DNA of 64,000 bases from Dioscorea cayenensis subsp. rotundata (GCF_009730915.1 NC_052475.1:1984001-2048000); one strand, 5' to 3'; positions 36,297 to 50,158 are shown, counted from the first letter of the stretch. Notes: a model not told the origin generated them from the sequence alone. Numbers and translations are program-made.

Positions 36297-36790
36297 CTCT
36301 TCTCCCCTGGAGAAGAGACTAGGTTTGGGAGACTAGCAAGCAAAACCCCTCTTCTCCCCGAGACTAGGTTTGGAAGACTGGCAAGCAAAACCCTCTCTCC
36401 TTCTTCGTCTCTCTATCTATTTTCAGACATGGGTTCATCGGACTGCTGCCTCCCTTTGTATTTCTCAAGAACATGGGGTTTTAGTGATGCGTGGCAAACC
36501 CTGTTTGACAAGTGACAAGTGTGGTGATGTGGAAAGTTGGGTGATGATGTGGCATCTTTTAATGAAGTGGAAGACTTACCTGGACAAACACTTCAAAAAC
36601 CATATGCTGACTGTGAAATTCCGGGCTCCACATCAGCTTATTTATACTTGAATATTGTGGGTGACATGCCGATGGGAAAAAACCAAAGCTTGGTAACATT
36701 TTGTTCAAATCAAAGTTGGGATACCTAAATTTTAAAAAAAAAAAAAGTAATAATTTAGTAACCTCCTAAAAAACTTACTTTTGTCATCTG
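36297..36790 (-). repeat. right terminal inverted repeat of the MuDR-type element
   Basis: Inverted partner of 30343-30838, including the same doubled inner unit. Confidence 0.8.
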
Positions 36791-36888
36791 CCATTGATGG
36801 AGAAGGGCCAAGAGGAGAAACGAGCTCGAGAAGAGAAAAAAGAACTAAAATTTAAACTGGGAAAGCCAGCAGAAAGAGGTTTATATAA

Positions 36889-39165
36889 GGGTAAACTACC
36901 CAGATAGTCCTTAAACTATGGGGTTGTTAATATTTTGGTCACTGAAGTTTGAAAAATTTCAATTGCATCCCTAAACTATCTATTTCCTTTCAATCAAGTC
37001 CTCCTGACAAACTGTGTTAACGGCAAGCTGACGTTGCTTGCCACATCACTGGCAACTTTCCACGTCAGCTTGCCCATAGTTTATTCATTGGCAATTTTAT
37101 AACCTTGAGTGACCAAAATAGGAACAACCCCATAGTTTTTAAAAACTTGAGTGACCAAAATAGTAACAACCCAATAGTTTAGGGATGAAATTGAAAATTT
37201 CAAAACTTTAGTGGCCAACACAAGTCATGGGCTGATAGCACAAATTTTTGTTTGAAAATATATATTTATATTAGCAAAACATAACTTCAACCATTCATAC
37301 AAAAGTGATAGTATAATGTGATCTGTTTCCAACTATTTAATACATAACCTTTGTAATTGTAGTTTGATTAAAAAACAAACAAAAAAACAACAAAATCACT
37401 TAGGCATTGTAATCCAAAGCTTAACCAAAGCTTCCACATTGCGCACAACCTCCCCAATAGCAGTCCTTTTGCTCATGTGCACCCTTCGACAAATCTTTCG
37501 TGGCCTGTTGTTGAGCATTTTCAACAGATTTACACATCTTTCTTTTTCCCAGTCCCAACTTTGCAGTTTGAGATAACCCTTCCATATATCTTAAAGGTAC
37601 TTGTCTCCCTTGCAGCTTTTGTTGTTGCCTTGGTGGATGTGCAAAACCAGCTTCTGTAACCTGGCTTTGTTGTGTATTCATAGTTTGAGAAGTATCCTAT
37701 ACAACCCCAAATATCATGAATCATCAAAGCAGAAAAGACATTAAAAGGAAAATTTGTTAATGATTAAAAGCAAACCATACTTACACTCATCTTCTTCACA
37801 ATCAGACAGTCTACTGTCAAACCCTAAGCAAGCAGAAATTACTTCCTCTGGACAGTTAGGATCAACCTACAAATTTTTTTAATCATATGCCACTATCATG
37901 CACTGAAAGAAAATTACAACTGATGATACAAATATTCCATCCCTAAACTTTATTTTTCTGACTAGTCTCTAATCCATTCTAAAGGATCCAAAACTAGGAG
38001 GAACATAACCACTTAATTTAGGAAAATGCTCTCATAACAATTTTGCAATTGTCAAACCAAGTTAAATAACATAGAAGCATAACAATTTGGCAATTCAAGA
38101 ATATAAGCACAAGTGAAAAATACTTGAGTTCATGGATAATTATTTGCCTTTTGTTTAAAGCACAATAGTATTAGAATAAAGTTATGATGCATCCTCATTA
38201 TTTTTTTATTTGGTAATACATAAAGTTGGGTGGCATTCTGAGACATGGAGTATTAACATTCCCAATCATTACATCTTATGAATTAGTAGCAAGATCAAGT
38301 AGTATTTGAACAAGCCACACTACAGTCATGCATCTAATAAGGATTAAAATCAAAATTATTCGAGTAAGATTTTCATAGACTAATGGATGAACTAAAAACT
38401 GCCGGTATTTGAATGTTGCTTAAAATGAGATTAAAATGAATTGCAATAAAAATTCAATGCCATTCACCAAACAATTACCATATCCCCAATAATATTGAGA
38501 ATACATACGAAATATAGGCAACTAAATTAGAAATTTCTTTCCACAATAAAAATTTTCTCTGAATTTGGCTACAGGACACTCATAAAAATACCTAGATTTC
38601 TATTACATCACACAGAGACCCAAAAAAAAAAAGAGGCATATAATGGTCACCTCCAAACTTCATGAGACAAAAATCGACACTTAAATCACCTTGTTCTTTA
38701 GGGTTTCAAAACAACTTGACAAAAATCAACACCAAAATCAGACAACAAGGTTATTCTAGGGCAGGGAAAGAGAAAAGGATGGGCTAGCTTTGGGGAAGGG
38801 AACCTACCTCAATATTATTCTCCTCCGTCACACCACTCCGACGATTGCTCTGTCTCTTCCCCGGCGCCATGCTCATCGAGTCCTTCCTTCGTGGATGAAT
38901 GAGAGGGAAAGTGAGATAAAAGGGAAAGTAAAAAGGTTCACTGTAGAGATAAAAGAGATGAAACCGTGTTGGAACTATGGGCAAGCTAACGTGGAAAGTT
39001 GCCAGTGACGTGGCAAGCCACGTCAGCTTGCCGTTAACGCCGTTCGTCAGGAGGACTTGATTGAAAGGAAATAGATAGTTTAGGGATGCAATTGAAAATT
39101 TTCAAACTTCAGTGACCAAAATAGAAACAGCCCCATAATTTAGGGACTATCTGGGTAGTTTACCC
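36889..39165. mobile_element. Mutator-like element with exact 9-bp target duplication
   Basis: A 2,277-bp element flanked by TTTATATAA at 36880-36888 and 39166-39174. A 9-bp duplication is the Mutator signature. The ends are GGGTAAACTACCCAGATAGT and its inverse; the terminal inverted repeats extend about 195 bp (36889-37083 and about 38972-39165) and include GGCAAGCTGACGT / ACGTCAGCTTGCC. A further inverted partial copy of the left end lies at about 37105-37220. No transposase motif is seen inside; instead there is exon-like sequence on the minus strand. The well-preserved ends and exact duplication suggest a younger insertion than the neighbouring MuDR relic. Confidence 0.9.
37421..38870 (-). 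other. exon-like cargo inside the Mutator-like element
   Basis: Candidate exons on the minus strand are as follows. 38808-38870 reads ATG to GAG (MAPGKRQSNRRSGVTEENNI and E) with a GTAGGT donor. 37785-37866 lies between an AG acceptor and a GTAAGT donor and reads VDPNCPEEVISACLGFDSRL and SDCEEDE. About 37421-37695 follows an AG acceptor and contains an open frame with QATKDLSKGAHEQKDCYWGG. Direct joining of exons 2 and 3 gives an in-frame stop, so the splice model is incomplete or the copy is broken. I recognise no family. It may be host sequence captured by the element (a Pack-MULE) or an element-specific accessory gene. Confidence 0.4.
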
Positions 39166-40477
39166 TTTATATAATGACTCTGAAGTCACCACTCAATGGG
39201 GGATCTTCATTGGAATTTTAATTATAAGAGGTGTTTTTCACAAATATTTTTTTTTATTTTTACCTATCCCTGTTACATGATAATTATATAAATAAATATG
39301 CTTTTAACTATAGATTTCTAATAAATAATTATTATTTAAAATATAAAAATAGAGATTCATATATGCTATGGAGGGTCAACGGTATTTGTACAAGGTTAGA
39401 AAATATGTAAATTACTTGAATTTCATTAAAATGATTTGATAACTATAAGTTAATAACCCTTTTTATGAAAATTTACAATTTATAACTTTAAACTTGAAAA
39501 ACACACGTATTAGAAATTTTATTGCACAACAGGAGGTAAACAATAACAACAACTGAATAAATAAATGATTTAAAAGCTAGATTATAACCCTTTTTTTACA
39601 CTTAAAACTCTACAAAATCTTCAAATCATAGTTTTGAACCAACCTTAAATTAATAATTAATATGTTTTAAATAACATCTTTTTTAAATTGTTTTAATTAA
39701 TGAATAATTAATAACATTCGATTTAATAAAAAAAATGTTTTGTCCAATAAATTATTCTTATTCCAATTTATTCATATCAAGATATTTCGTTGAAGTGGTT
39801 TGAATTACTTCGATAAAGACTTCTTCCCAAAGTCGTTCTACAGCCAAACATTCCATGTATAGAGAGATTAATTTGTAAATTAATTTATAATACTGACCTT
39901 TAATTAGTCTCTAGGTTTATTCATCAAACCGAAATAGATGAACAAAAATGGCACCTCATCCAAAACGAAAGAGTAAAACTAAAACTACACCGAACAAAGG
40001 ATCAAATCTGTGAATTACAATCGACTGGAACGATGTACAAAAATCCGTCCATTTAAAACATTCCCATTGTGCAAAGTTGATGAGTAAAACTAAAACTATA
40101 TATCATCCGTCTTTGTTCACTAGCTCCATTGGAAATAACACCTCGTGCTGAATTCTCTGCTTTCATCTACAAGTGAAACAAATAAAATTCAATGGTCAAA
40201 CAAGAAAAAGCAAAGGCACTAACTAATTGATGTTATGCGCCGATGAAGATGTCACACAGATCTAAGAGAATATAACGATGAAAAAGTATGTAGGCAGGAG
40301 ATATGATTCACTGGCGTGTCATACAATAGCCCTTAAAGGCCAAAGGGTGAGAAAAAGTCCTTCACATTTCTAATGATAGCTACACAAATGTTACTCTAAT
40401 CGGAAAAGGAAGGATTCCTATTCCTTGTGAGAATGCTGACTCTTGGAAGTGGAGCTCTATGCATGCATGATCTCCCT

Positions 40478-40485
40478 CTATTTAA
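40478..40485 (+). promoter_or_regulatory. TATA-like box of FT copy 2
   Basis: TATTTAAA sits at the place where copy 1 has TATATAAA; the flanking sequence is identical. Confidence 0.5.
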
Positions 40486-40539
40486 ACACACACTAATCAA
40501 AGGTTCCTTTTAAGATAAATCCAAGTGTTTTCAGTAATT

Positions 40540-41785
40540 ATGTGGAGGAACTTGATGGATAGAGACCCTTTGGTTGTTGGTGGGGTGATCGGTGATGTTT
40601 TGGATCCATTCATCAAGTCGGCTTCCTTGAGGGTGATTTATAATAACAAGGAGCTCACTAATGGGTCCGAGCTCCGCCCATCTGCTATAGTTAATGAGCC
40701 AAGGGTGGAGATAGGGGGCTATGACATGAGGAAGCTTTATACTCTTGTAAGTAGTAGTAGTAGTAGTCGGTGCATGGTTTTGTGTTTCATTCATGATGCG
40801 GGATTACTAAACATATGTGATGTGAATCTTTGGTGCAAGGTTATGATAGATCCCGATGCACCGAGTCCTAGCAATCCAACACACAGAGAGTATCTGCATT
40901 GGTGAGCTCTTATACTTTCTGTAAGTTGTTCATGATTGCTGAATGCATATTATGATCTTACCGTATCGATAAAAATAGTAGAACAGGAAAACTGACCTTT
41001 GTACCGCATGTGACTTATACATTCCATGCGCTTCCTCACATATTTGGTGAAGTCTCTGGATCAATCCAGTCAATCAGCTAAAACCTGCAGATAAAATTTA
41101 CAACTTGAATGAGGTGACCTTAAAGATATTCATGCGACGTTTGTGTATTTTGATTCTTTCCCATTATACAGTCAAAATAAAAGGAACAAATTCGGAAAAA
41201 TAATGCAATGTTCAAAGGATTAAGTAAAGTAGATTCCTTAAGGCCTCATCAAAAGTAACATGAGCCTCCACTTTCAATATGATTAGAAAAAGTGTCGCAT
41301 GAACCGAATTTAGGACAACTAAAGCATTTCATCCTAATGACAAAATGTTTGGGCTTTTTTTCTTGAGGCATTCATTTGATTCATGTATGAAAACAAAGTG
41401 ATAACCTGTGTGATGACCTTCCAGGTTGGTGACAGATATACCGGAATCAACAAATGCGAGGTTTGGTAAGTGACAGAAGAGACAGAAATATATATGTATA
41501 TATATACTCACCTTTCTGATTCACTGATAAATCTCAGAGTTTTGATTTGCCTTCTAATTTCCAGGAAATGAAATAGTCAGCTACGAGAACCCACGGCCAA
41601 CAGCAGGGATTCATCGCATTGTGTTTGTGCTCTTCCAACAAGATGTTCGGCAAACAATTTATGCACCTGGATGGCGACAGAACTTCAACAAAAGAGACTT
41701 TGCAGCACTTTACAACCTGGGGCTACCTGTTGCCGCAATGTTCTTCAATTGCCAGAGGGAGAATAGTTGTGGCGGTAGAAGGTAA
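40540..41785 (+). CDS. FT: FLOWERING LOCUS T-like florigen (PEBP), copy 2
   Basis: A paralogue of the gene at 15967-17235. Exons are 40540-40746, 40840-40901, 41425-41465 and 41565-41785, with identical lengths and splice phases, giving 176 residues. Exons 1 and 2 match copy 1 exactly at the nucleotide level, and exon 3 differs by one silent base. Exon 4 differs at nine bases, four of them changing residues (copy 1 to copy 2: R128Q, T146K, P157L, G171S). Copy 2 has the family-typical NLGLPVAA, while copy 1 is unusual there. Y87, Q142 and the 14-3-3 contact residues are kept. G15 replaces the usual Arg in both copies. All splice sites are canonical and there is no frame damage, so both copies look expressible. 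The role in floral induction is inferred from the family. Confidence 0.93.
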
Positions 41786-43470
41786 AACAGGTTCACAAAG
41801 CTCATCTACTCATCCTCCCTGGCAATATGACATTAATCTCTAATAAAGAATATAACTCCATGAGCAAAGGTTTGGCATTAAAACTAAACAAAGGGATCAT
41901 TGCATATATATATATATATATATATATCCTTGTAACAGCCTAAAGTGAAACTATACCATCATAAAGTTTCTGATTTCAAACATGCCCCCAAAAAGTTAAG
42001 ATCATCACGTATTTACCCCTCTGGTAGTTAACCATGGGTTGTTACTCTAAATCATTACATACCATGAAAAAGGGAAACATATATCCTACATACTTCTATT
42101 AAAAGATATACTAAATGTTTAAAGTTTTCCAAAAAAAGAGTATAAAAGGCACTCCACCTACGTTCCATTCATTATTAAATGATAATAGGTAATTGATTGA
42201 ACTCGGGGGTATACGTGCAAATCAAGGCTTCCACAGGGGTATATATGTAAAAGATCCCTTAGAAAAAGTCATTCAGCTTTAGCTAAAACCTACCTAGAGA
42301 GTAGAGAATCATTTAGAGTCTTAGACACTGATGCTCCTCTCCAATGAAATTATGAAAACTTATAAAAAACCAAGAACTTTTCCATTACACCAATCACATT
42401 ATACGTGAGTCTAAACTTTGAAATGAAAGCACCAACCACTCATTCAAGGCATAAGATGAGTTGGCAAAGAGGTTCTCTTCTATCTATTCATGGTGTTTAC
42501 ATAGAATTAACTATGTTTTTCTTTGTGAAAGGTATCAAGCTCTAAGTGGATGGGCTTGAGGAGCAACCAAGAGTTTCCACGACAATATCAACAATCAAGA
42601 ATTTACTAAGTCTACAGCACATGGTGCTGATGCATGTTATGCTTGTCCATCTAAGATATCTTTCTCTCTATTCCTAAAAGTTGGCTAGATTCCTCCACCT
42701 GTGCCTATACAGACATACCTTTTCTCATATGCCAAAAATAATTGAAGTCATATTGAGCAATATAATATTTTGACAAGAGTTTAGTCGTGGCTCCATGTCT
42801 GCAAGAACAAAAAATAATTTTGAGAAGTTATAAACTCATCTGAATAGATTAGGCATAGCAATTACCTATTAAGATCTAACATCCAATCAAGAAAAGACAA
42901 ATAATCAAATCCAGAATTGATGTTTTGAAAGGAAAGCAGGCACAAACAAACATGTCAAGGAATATGTGCCCCTTTAGAAGTTCATCAATGAAAACAATCC
43001 CCATGAAAAGTAGCAGAATCTACACATGCAAGGAGATAAAAGAACATGCAACAAAATAGATAAATAAAGCAAGACAGATACTCACTGCTACATTCTCGAC
43101 AAGCGTTATATGTAGCTGCATCCTGGGGCTACCTGCACAATTTTTTTTGACAGAGAACAATCATTTGAGCATACTTTTTCACGCATCAAATTCAACAAAA
43201 CTTTCTAAAAATACGGATATTTTACCTGATACACACGTGCAGATGATCAGAAGTTCGCCGCAAGATACATATAACACCAGGTTTTTAATCAATCAAATGA
43301 GTAATGCTTACCTGTCAACAATCCATTTGCGACAATTTTGGGCCAGCAATCAGATTAGCAGTGAACAATAATTTGAATGACATACTAGACATAAGGGATT
43401 AGTTCAATCACAAATCCTTCTATTTTTTTATCTTCCAGAAAAACCTCTCGTTAAAATGAATATCCAATAA

Positions 43471-43706
43471 ATATATCACTAACCATTGATGTATGTGTGC
43501 AAATGGAAGCCAAAAAAGGGTAGCAACCCAAGTACTAATACAATACACTTTTGGCTCATTATACACCATAGAAATTGTAAGAGGGCAAATATATCACTAG
43601 GCATTGATGTATGGGTGCAAGTGGAAGCCAAAAAAGGGTAGTAACCCAAGTACTGATACAATACACTTCGACTCATTATACACCGTAGAAATTGTAAGAG
43701 AGCAAA
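43471..43706. repeat. 118-bp tandem repeat abutting the assembly gap
   Basis: Two units (43471-43588 and 43589-43706) each contain GGAAGCCAAAAAAGGGTAG and TTGTAAGAG. They differ at a handful of bases. Further units may be hidden in the gap. Confidence 0.85.
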
Positions 43707-43742
43707 CACCGATTCCTAGCGTTACAGAACATGCTGGTAGAG

Positions 43743-44742
43743 NNNNNNNNNNNNNNNNNNNNNNNNNNNNNNNNNNNNNNNNNNNNNNNNNNNNNNNNNN
43801 NNNNNNNNNNNNNNNNNNNNNNNNNNNNNNNNNNNNNNNNNNNNNNNNNNNNNNNNNNNNNNNNNNNNNNNNNNNNNNNNNNNNNNNNNNNNNNNNNNNN
43901 NNNNNNNNNNNNNNNNNNNNNNNNNNNNNNNNNNNNNNNNNNNNNNNNNNNNNNNNNNNNNNNNNNNNNNNNNNNNNNNNNNNNNNNNNNNNNNNNNNNN
44001 NNNNNNNNNNNNNNNNNNNNNNNNNNNNNNNNNNNNNNNNNNNNNNNNNNNNNNNNNNNNNNNNNNNNNNNNNNNNNNNNNNNNNNNNNNNNNNNNNNNN
44101 NNNNNNNNNNNNNNNNNNNNNNNNNNNNNNNNNNNNNNNNNNNNNNNNNNNNNNNNNNNNNNNNNNNNNNNNNNNNNNNNNNNNNNNNNNNNNNNNNNNN
44201 NNNNNNNNNNNNNNNNNNNNNNNNNNNNNNNNNNNNNNNNNNNNNNNNNNNNNNNNNNNNNNNNNNNNNNNNNNNNNNNNNNNNNNNNNNNNNNNNNNNN
44301 NNNNNNNNNNNNNNNNNNNNNNNNNNNNNNNNNNNNNNNNNNNNNNNNNNNNNNNNNNNNNNNNNNNNNNNNNNNNNNNNNNNNNNNNNNNNNNNNNNNN
44401 NNNNNNNNNNNNNNNNNNNNNNNNNNNNNNNNNNNNNNNNNNNNNNNNNNNNNNNNNNNNNNNNNNNNNNNNNNNNNNNNNNNNNNNNNNNNNNNNNNNN
44501 NNNNNNNNNNNNNNNNNNNNNNNNNNNNNNNNNNNNNNNNNNNNNNNNNNNNNNNNNNNNNNNNNNNNNNNNNNNNNNNNNNNNNNNNNNNNNNNNNNNN
44601 NNNNNNNNNNNNNNNNNNNNNNNNNNNNNNNNNNNNNNNNNNNNNNNNNNNNNNNNNNNNNNNNNNNNNNNNNNNNNNNNNNNNNNNNNNNNNNNNNNNN
44701 NNNNNNNNNNNNNNNNNNNNNNNNNNNNNNNNNNNNNNNNNN
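43743..44742. other. assembly gap of 1,000 N
   Basis: Exactly 1,000 N, almost certainly a placeholder of unknown true length. Open frames crossing it are artefacts. Confidence 0.99.
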
Positions 44743-46908
44743 CCATCCCATCATATACCTCATCTAACTGCGAAAAGAAAAATAAAAAAATCTCACATAT
44801 ATATTTTATAATATTAAAAACCTTGCTCATGACACAAAACTACATTATATATTTTTATATATTTTATATGGTACTAAAACATCATGCATTGTTTGCAATG
44901 AAAATAAGAGAGGGGTGGTGACAGGAACTAATTGGGTTGGGATTTAGAGAAAACACAAAGGGAAGTTAATCTAGATTAGGGTTTTCTGAGGACATTGGAT
45001 CAAGAACTGAGAAATGAGGACTCTTTAGAAAATGTAAAGAGATATATCTAAATATTATATAAATATATTAATCAGCATTACATTTAATTTATAAATAAAT
45101 AATTAATTAAAATAAAAATTTAAATTCTCGAAAGCTTCAAACTTCTCAAACATCTCCTTTAACATTCAATTTCTCAGAATTCTTTTTTCAATACACTTTT
45201 TTATTCTATTATCATAGATCAATTTTACCATAATTTTATTATATCTTACAACATTTATTTTCCGCTTAATAATTATAATTTTTATTTAATATTTCATATG
45301 ACACAGAACCACATGTTTTTTACTTAATACTGCTATTAATATTTATTTATTTTTATTTAATATCTGAAATTTCCATTTAATAGTACGCCCATTTAAAGTC
45401 AAGGTCATTTCCGTGCCAACATCAATCACTTATATTATAGCCACCGTCAGACTTTTTAAAATATCCAAATTTGAAAAGCCAACGTGACTTCAAAAGGGGT
45501 TTTTGATAATTACCAGATAACTAAATAGGTAAAGATAAATAAAAATAAATAGAAAAGAATGGAGATTCAAAATTTAAATTATGTCCATGTCCATCCATGC
45601 ATTGCATGCGTAACATGAAATATGCATGTGGGCTGCATAGGAGCAAATGCCGGTGTGAAACCATTGAATCTATTCATCCTTTCCGGATACTTGGTCTTTA
45701 GGGAATGAATCAATTCACTCTCAGTCTCATCACCATCTTCTTTTCTTTATATATATATATATATATATATATTTTTTTCTATATATATATATATATATAT
45801 AAATAGCAACATCCCTCTTCTACTCATATAATGACATACAATATATCATCATGGTCTTTTTTAATCTAACAAGCTTTCCATCCTCTTTTTTTTTAAAAAA
45901 AAAAAATTTTGTACACATCATGGCATCATCATCTCGTTGACATTGTCAAGGTTAAAACAATGATAATAATAGTAATAATATATAATAAACTCTATACAAA
46001 ACCTGGATGTTTGACTATTCATCACAAAGCCTTAGTTTAAACTCCACACTAATGACTTCCTATTTAAATGTTCACAACTTTTTAATATTTAGGTTTGTTT
46101 TGAAGACATTTAACTCAAAAATTTTATATTAAATTAATTAAAAATGTGGGTCCCATAACAATATGAGAAAGGTGGTCATACGTGCATGCATATGTTAATT
46201 TACGTGGTATTGTTGTATACGGTTTCATCCTTGTATATATATATATACCATTTATATAGTTTAATTTAACAGTGTATCATATAACCTAAACACACAATTA
46301 TATATTATAATTAAGCATTAATCAAAGATGCTTAATGACATGCATTATCATGTATAATATAATGACTATATAGTCTATATATATAAATATATATAGACTT
46401 TAGAGCTGAGTCAGTGTGTCCTTTAATTAATGATTAATGTCTTAATGAAGCCATTCTTTCACCTCAAAGCATGGCTGTGATTCAGAGATAATATTCTTTT
46501 TGCTGTCAACCTCTCATGAAAGCCCACACAACCAAGATATATATATATATATATATATGATAATAATAATAGTAATACTATCAATAATAAAATTAATTAA
46601 TGGGAAGTCGGTAGAGGCAATGGGGTAATATAAAGTTGAGACATTGGTCTAGAGATTTGGACCCTCTAATCATTGATTAATTACATTGGTCTCTTAACAG
46701 TGAGCTTCATTTGTACTAATCATTGATTGATTATTTATTAGTTAATTAGTTGTGTACTTCTTCTTGATAATTGTGATTAATTTTTATCAAATCACATGTA
46801 TAACTATATATATACACATTACGTACTCTTTGAAATATTTGAATTTTATAGCTTAATTTGGTGTTTCTTATTTGTGAATTATATATATTAATGGTTTCAT
46901 ATCATGCC

Positions 46909-46910
<2 letters not shown>

Positions 46911-47004
<94 letters not shown>

Positions 47005-47014
47005 TATTATTATT
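46911..47014. repeat. compound (CA)n(ATA)n(TTA)n microsatellite
   Basis: About 15 CA units run directly into about 13 AAT-type units and then about 13 ATT-type units. The last two blocks are complementary and could fold into a hairpin. Confidence 0.95.
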
Positions 47015-47884
47015 AAATGGTTAATTGAGGAAAAAGGAAGCATTTGAAGCCATTGTCAACTTATAATAAAAGAATGAAGATTTTGTATCACACGGTGCAA
47101 GTGGTGATATATGTTTTTCATTATTATAATATATGTCTTATACAAACTATATCAGCATATATATGACATCCAAGATTAACATTTGTTTATAATTTAAGTT
47201 TTGGAGATAAGCTTAAAATTAAAAGCCAAGTTATAATTATTATAAAATAGTTGAGATAAAACAAAATTAACAATAAAATATATAATTAAAGAGAAAAAAA
47301 TCAAGGCATCGACATTGAAATAAAAACGTATATTACAAGTGGTATAATAGGACGACACACAGTAGACATGAATAATGTTATTCTGTCGGCTAAGAATTTT
47401 ATATACATATCTTTCACGTTTCATATCATACCTTCTTTGTCATTACTTTTGTTGGCAAAAAAAAAAACTATATTAATTTTTATAAAATAATAAAAATAAC
47501 TATTTTATATACATATCTTTCACGTTCCATATCATACATTCTATTGTCATTATTTTTGTTGGTGGAAAATGACTATATTGAATTTTATAAAAAAAATTAA
47601 ATTAATTATTAGTTAATAGATTTTTATTAGAAGAACAAAAGTTATCTCATATATCTCAAAGTAACCAATTTTTTCTAAAAAAAATATATAAAATTATGGA
47701 TTACTAATTTTGAATTAAAAAATCATATTAGTAATAAAAACGCAATATCCATTACTACCCAATCAAATTAATTTTTATACCTTTATTAAAAATAAATTGA
47801 AGATACATATATATATATATACCTTAAATATATATTCTTTTTTAATAAAAAGTAAATAAACGATGTGTCAGGAGTGTGTAAAGG

Positions 47885-48173
47885 TATGGATTTACTACTT
47901 GAACACATTTGTATCATTACTAGGCATGAGTTAAGGTTCAAAATTGTCTTCTTTTAAAACACAAATACTTTACACTTAAAATCATATGCCACCAGGAGAC
48001 CCAAAAGTTAAGGTTCAAAATCGCCGCCACCAGGAGACCCACCAGTAGTATGGATTTACTACTTGAACACATTTGTATCATTACTAGACATGAGTTAAGT
48101 TTCAAAATCGCCTTCTTTTAAGACACAAATACTTTACACTTAAAATCATATGTCACAGGAGACCCAAAAGTTA
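47885..48173. repeat. ~164-bp tandem duplication
   Basis: Units begin at 47885 and 48049. Both contain CATTTGTATCATTACTAG and CACTTAAAATCATATG; the second is shortened. Confidence 0.8.
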
Positions 48174-48866
48174 TTGGTTATTCCATAAAAACATACACTT
48201 TATTAAAACTAATATATATATATATATCTTTGAGTTATCATCAGCAATATTGAAACTTGAAACAAATATTCAAAAGCTAATTAAAGTGAAAGTGTAACCA
48301 ACATAATTAGTGCTTCTCTATATATGAATCACTTTAATAGTCATTTTTCTCTAATTGGATTGCCACTCATAAACAAATTAAAGTAGTCTTCAATGAATAA
48401 GACATCCAAATATATATATAAATTTTTGTACTATATATATATATATATATATATCAAGTTAGATATAAGCCTAGATGACTAATGTTGGACCCGGAACTAT
48501 AGCTCATGATCATCATGTAGAGCAATTTCTAGCAGCCGTTGGATTAAGAATAGTCAAGAACACCTGCTTAGTGTGATTAATTAAATAAATGAGTTCTTAA
48601 TTAGCACACCAAGAAAATAATTAGAAATTCTTTTGTTGCCATGACTAATTAACATTCTTGATTAAAATAATGAGTTTGATTAGCAATGCTTGAGCTGTAG
48701 GTAGGCATCCATGCTTCATTGACCAAAGAGTCTTGTAATCACAGCAAGGACACTATCTCAACATGATTCCATGTATTTCTTTTTACTCTATTTAAACTAA
48801 ATAAATAAATAAATAAATAGAAATATTAAATTAAGGGTTGACAATGTATAGTAGATGTTGTTGCAC

Positions 48867-48873
48867 TATAAAA
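48867..48873 (+). promoter_or_regulatory. TATA box of ACO
   Basis: TATAAAA lies 147 bp before the ATG, which would give a 5' leader of roughly 115 nt. It is preceded by GTTGTTGCAC. Confidence 0.65.
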
Positions 48874-49013
48874 GGCCACCTTGGCCTTCAACTCCAAAAC
48901 CACACAAACATATTGCAAACTAAGAAACAAAGTTTCTTAATTTTGCTATCTTTTGAGATTATAATTATTATTATTCTTCTTTTTTTCTTCTTAACTTTAG
49001 AATTTATACTAAA

Positions 49014-50158
<1,145 letters not shown>

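Larger units (their letters stand above)
30343..36790 (+). mobile_element. MuDR-type Mutator-like element with ~495-bp terminal inverted repeats
   Basis: About 30343-30838 and 36297-36790 are inverted copies of each other. Landmarks include GAAGTGTTTGTCCAGGTA, TTCATTAAAAGATGCCACAT and a doubled GGGAGACTGGCAAGCAAA-type unit in both arms. Long terminal inverted repeats plus a MuDR transposase relic between them identify a Mutator-like element. I could not find a clear 9-bp target duplication, and the outer boundaries are accurate only to a few tens of bases. 30839-32088 holds AT-rich sequence with no recognised gene. The element is inactive. Confidence 0.78.
39240..43400 (+). repeat. FT-containing segmental duplication, copy 2
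   Basis: The same-direction counterpart of about 14830-18820. Differences include a long (TA)n run at 41905-41930 absent from copy 1, small indels in introns, and a different sequence after 43400. The part downstream of FT (41786-43400) has no recognised gene. Confidence 0.85.
44743..48866. other. AT- and microsatellite-rich intergenic DNA upstream of ACO
   Basis: No gene is recognised. Contents: (TA)n runs near 45747-45772, 45781-45801, 46536-46558, 48212-48228 and 48433-48453; a compound (CA)n-(ATA)n-(TTA)n array at 46911-47014; an approximately 107-bp direct repeat with TATACATATCTTTCACGTT near 47399 and 47506; and a roughly 164-bp tandem duplication at 47885-48173 containing GGATTTACTACTTGAACAC. 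Confidence 0.6.

Noticed and set aside
43597..44921. Several open frames of about 385 codons near 43.6-44.9 kb
   Set aside because: They consist almost wholly of N and exist only because the gap has no stop codons.
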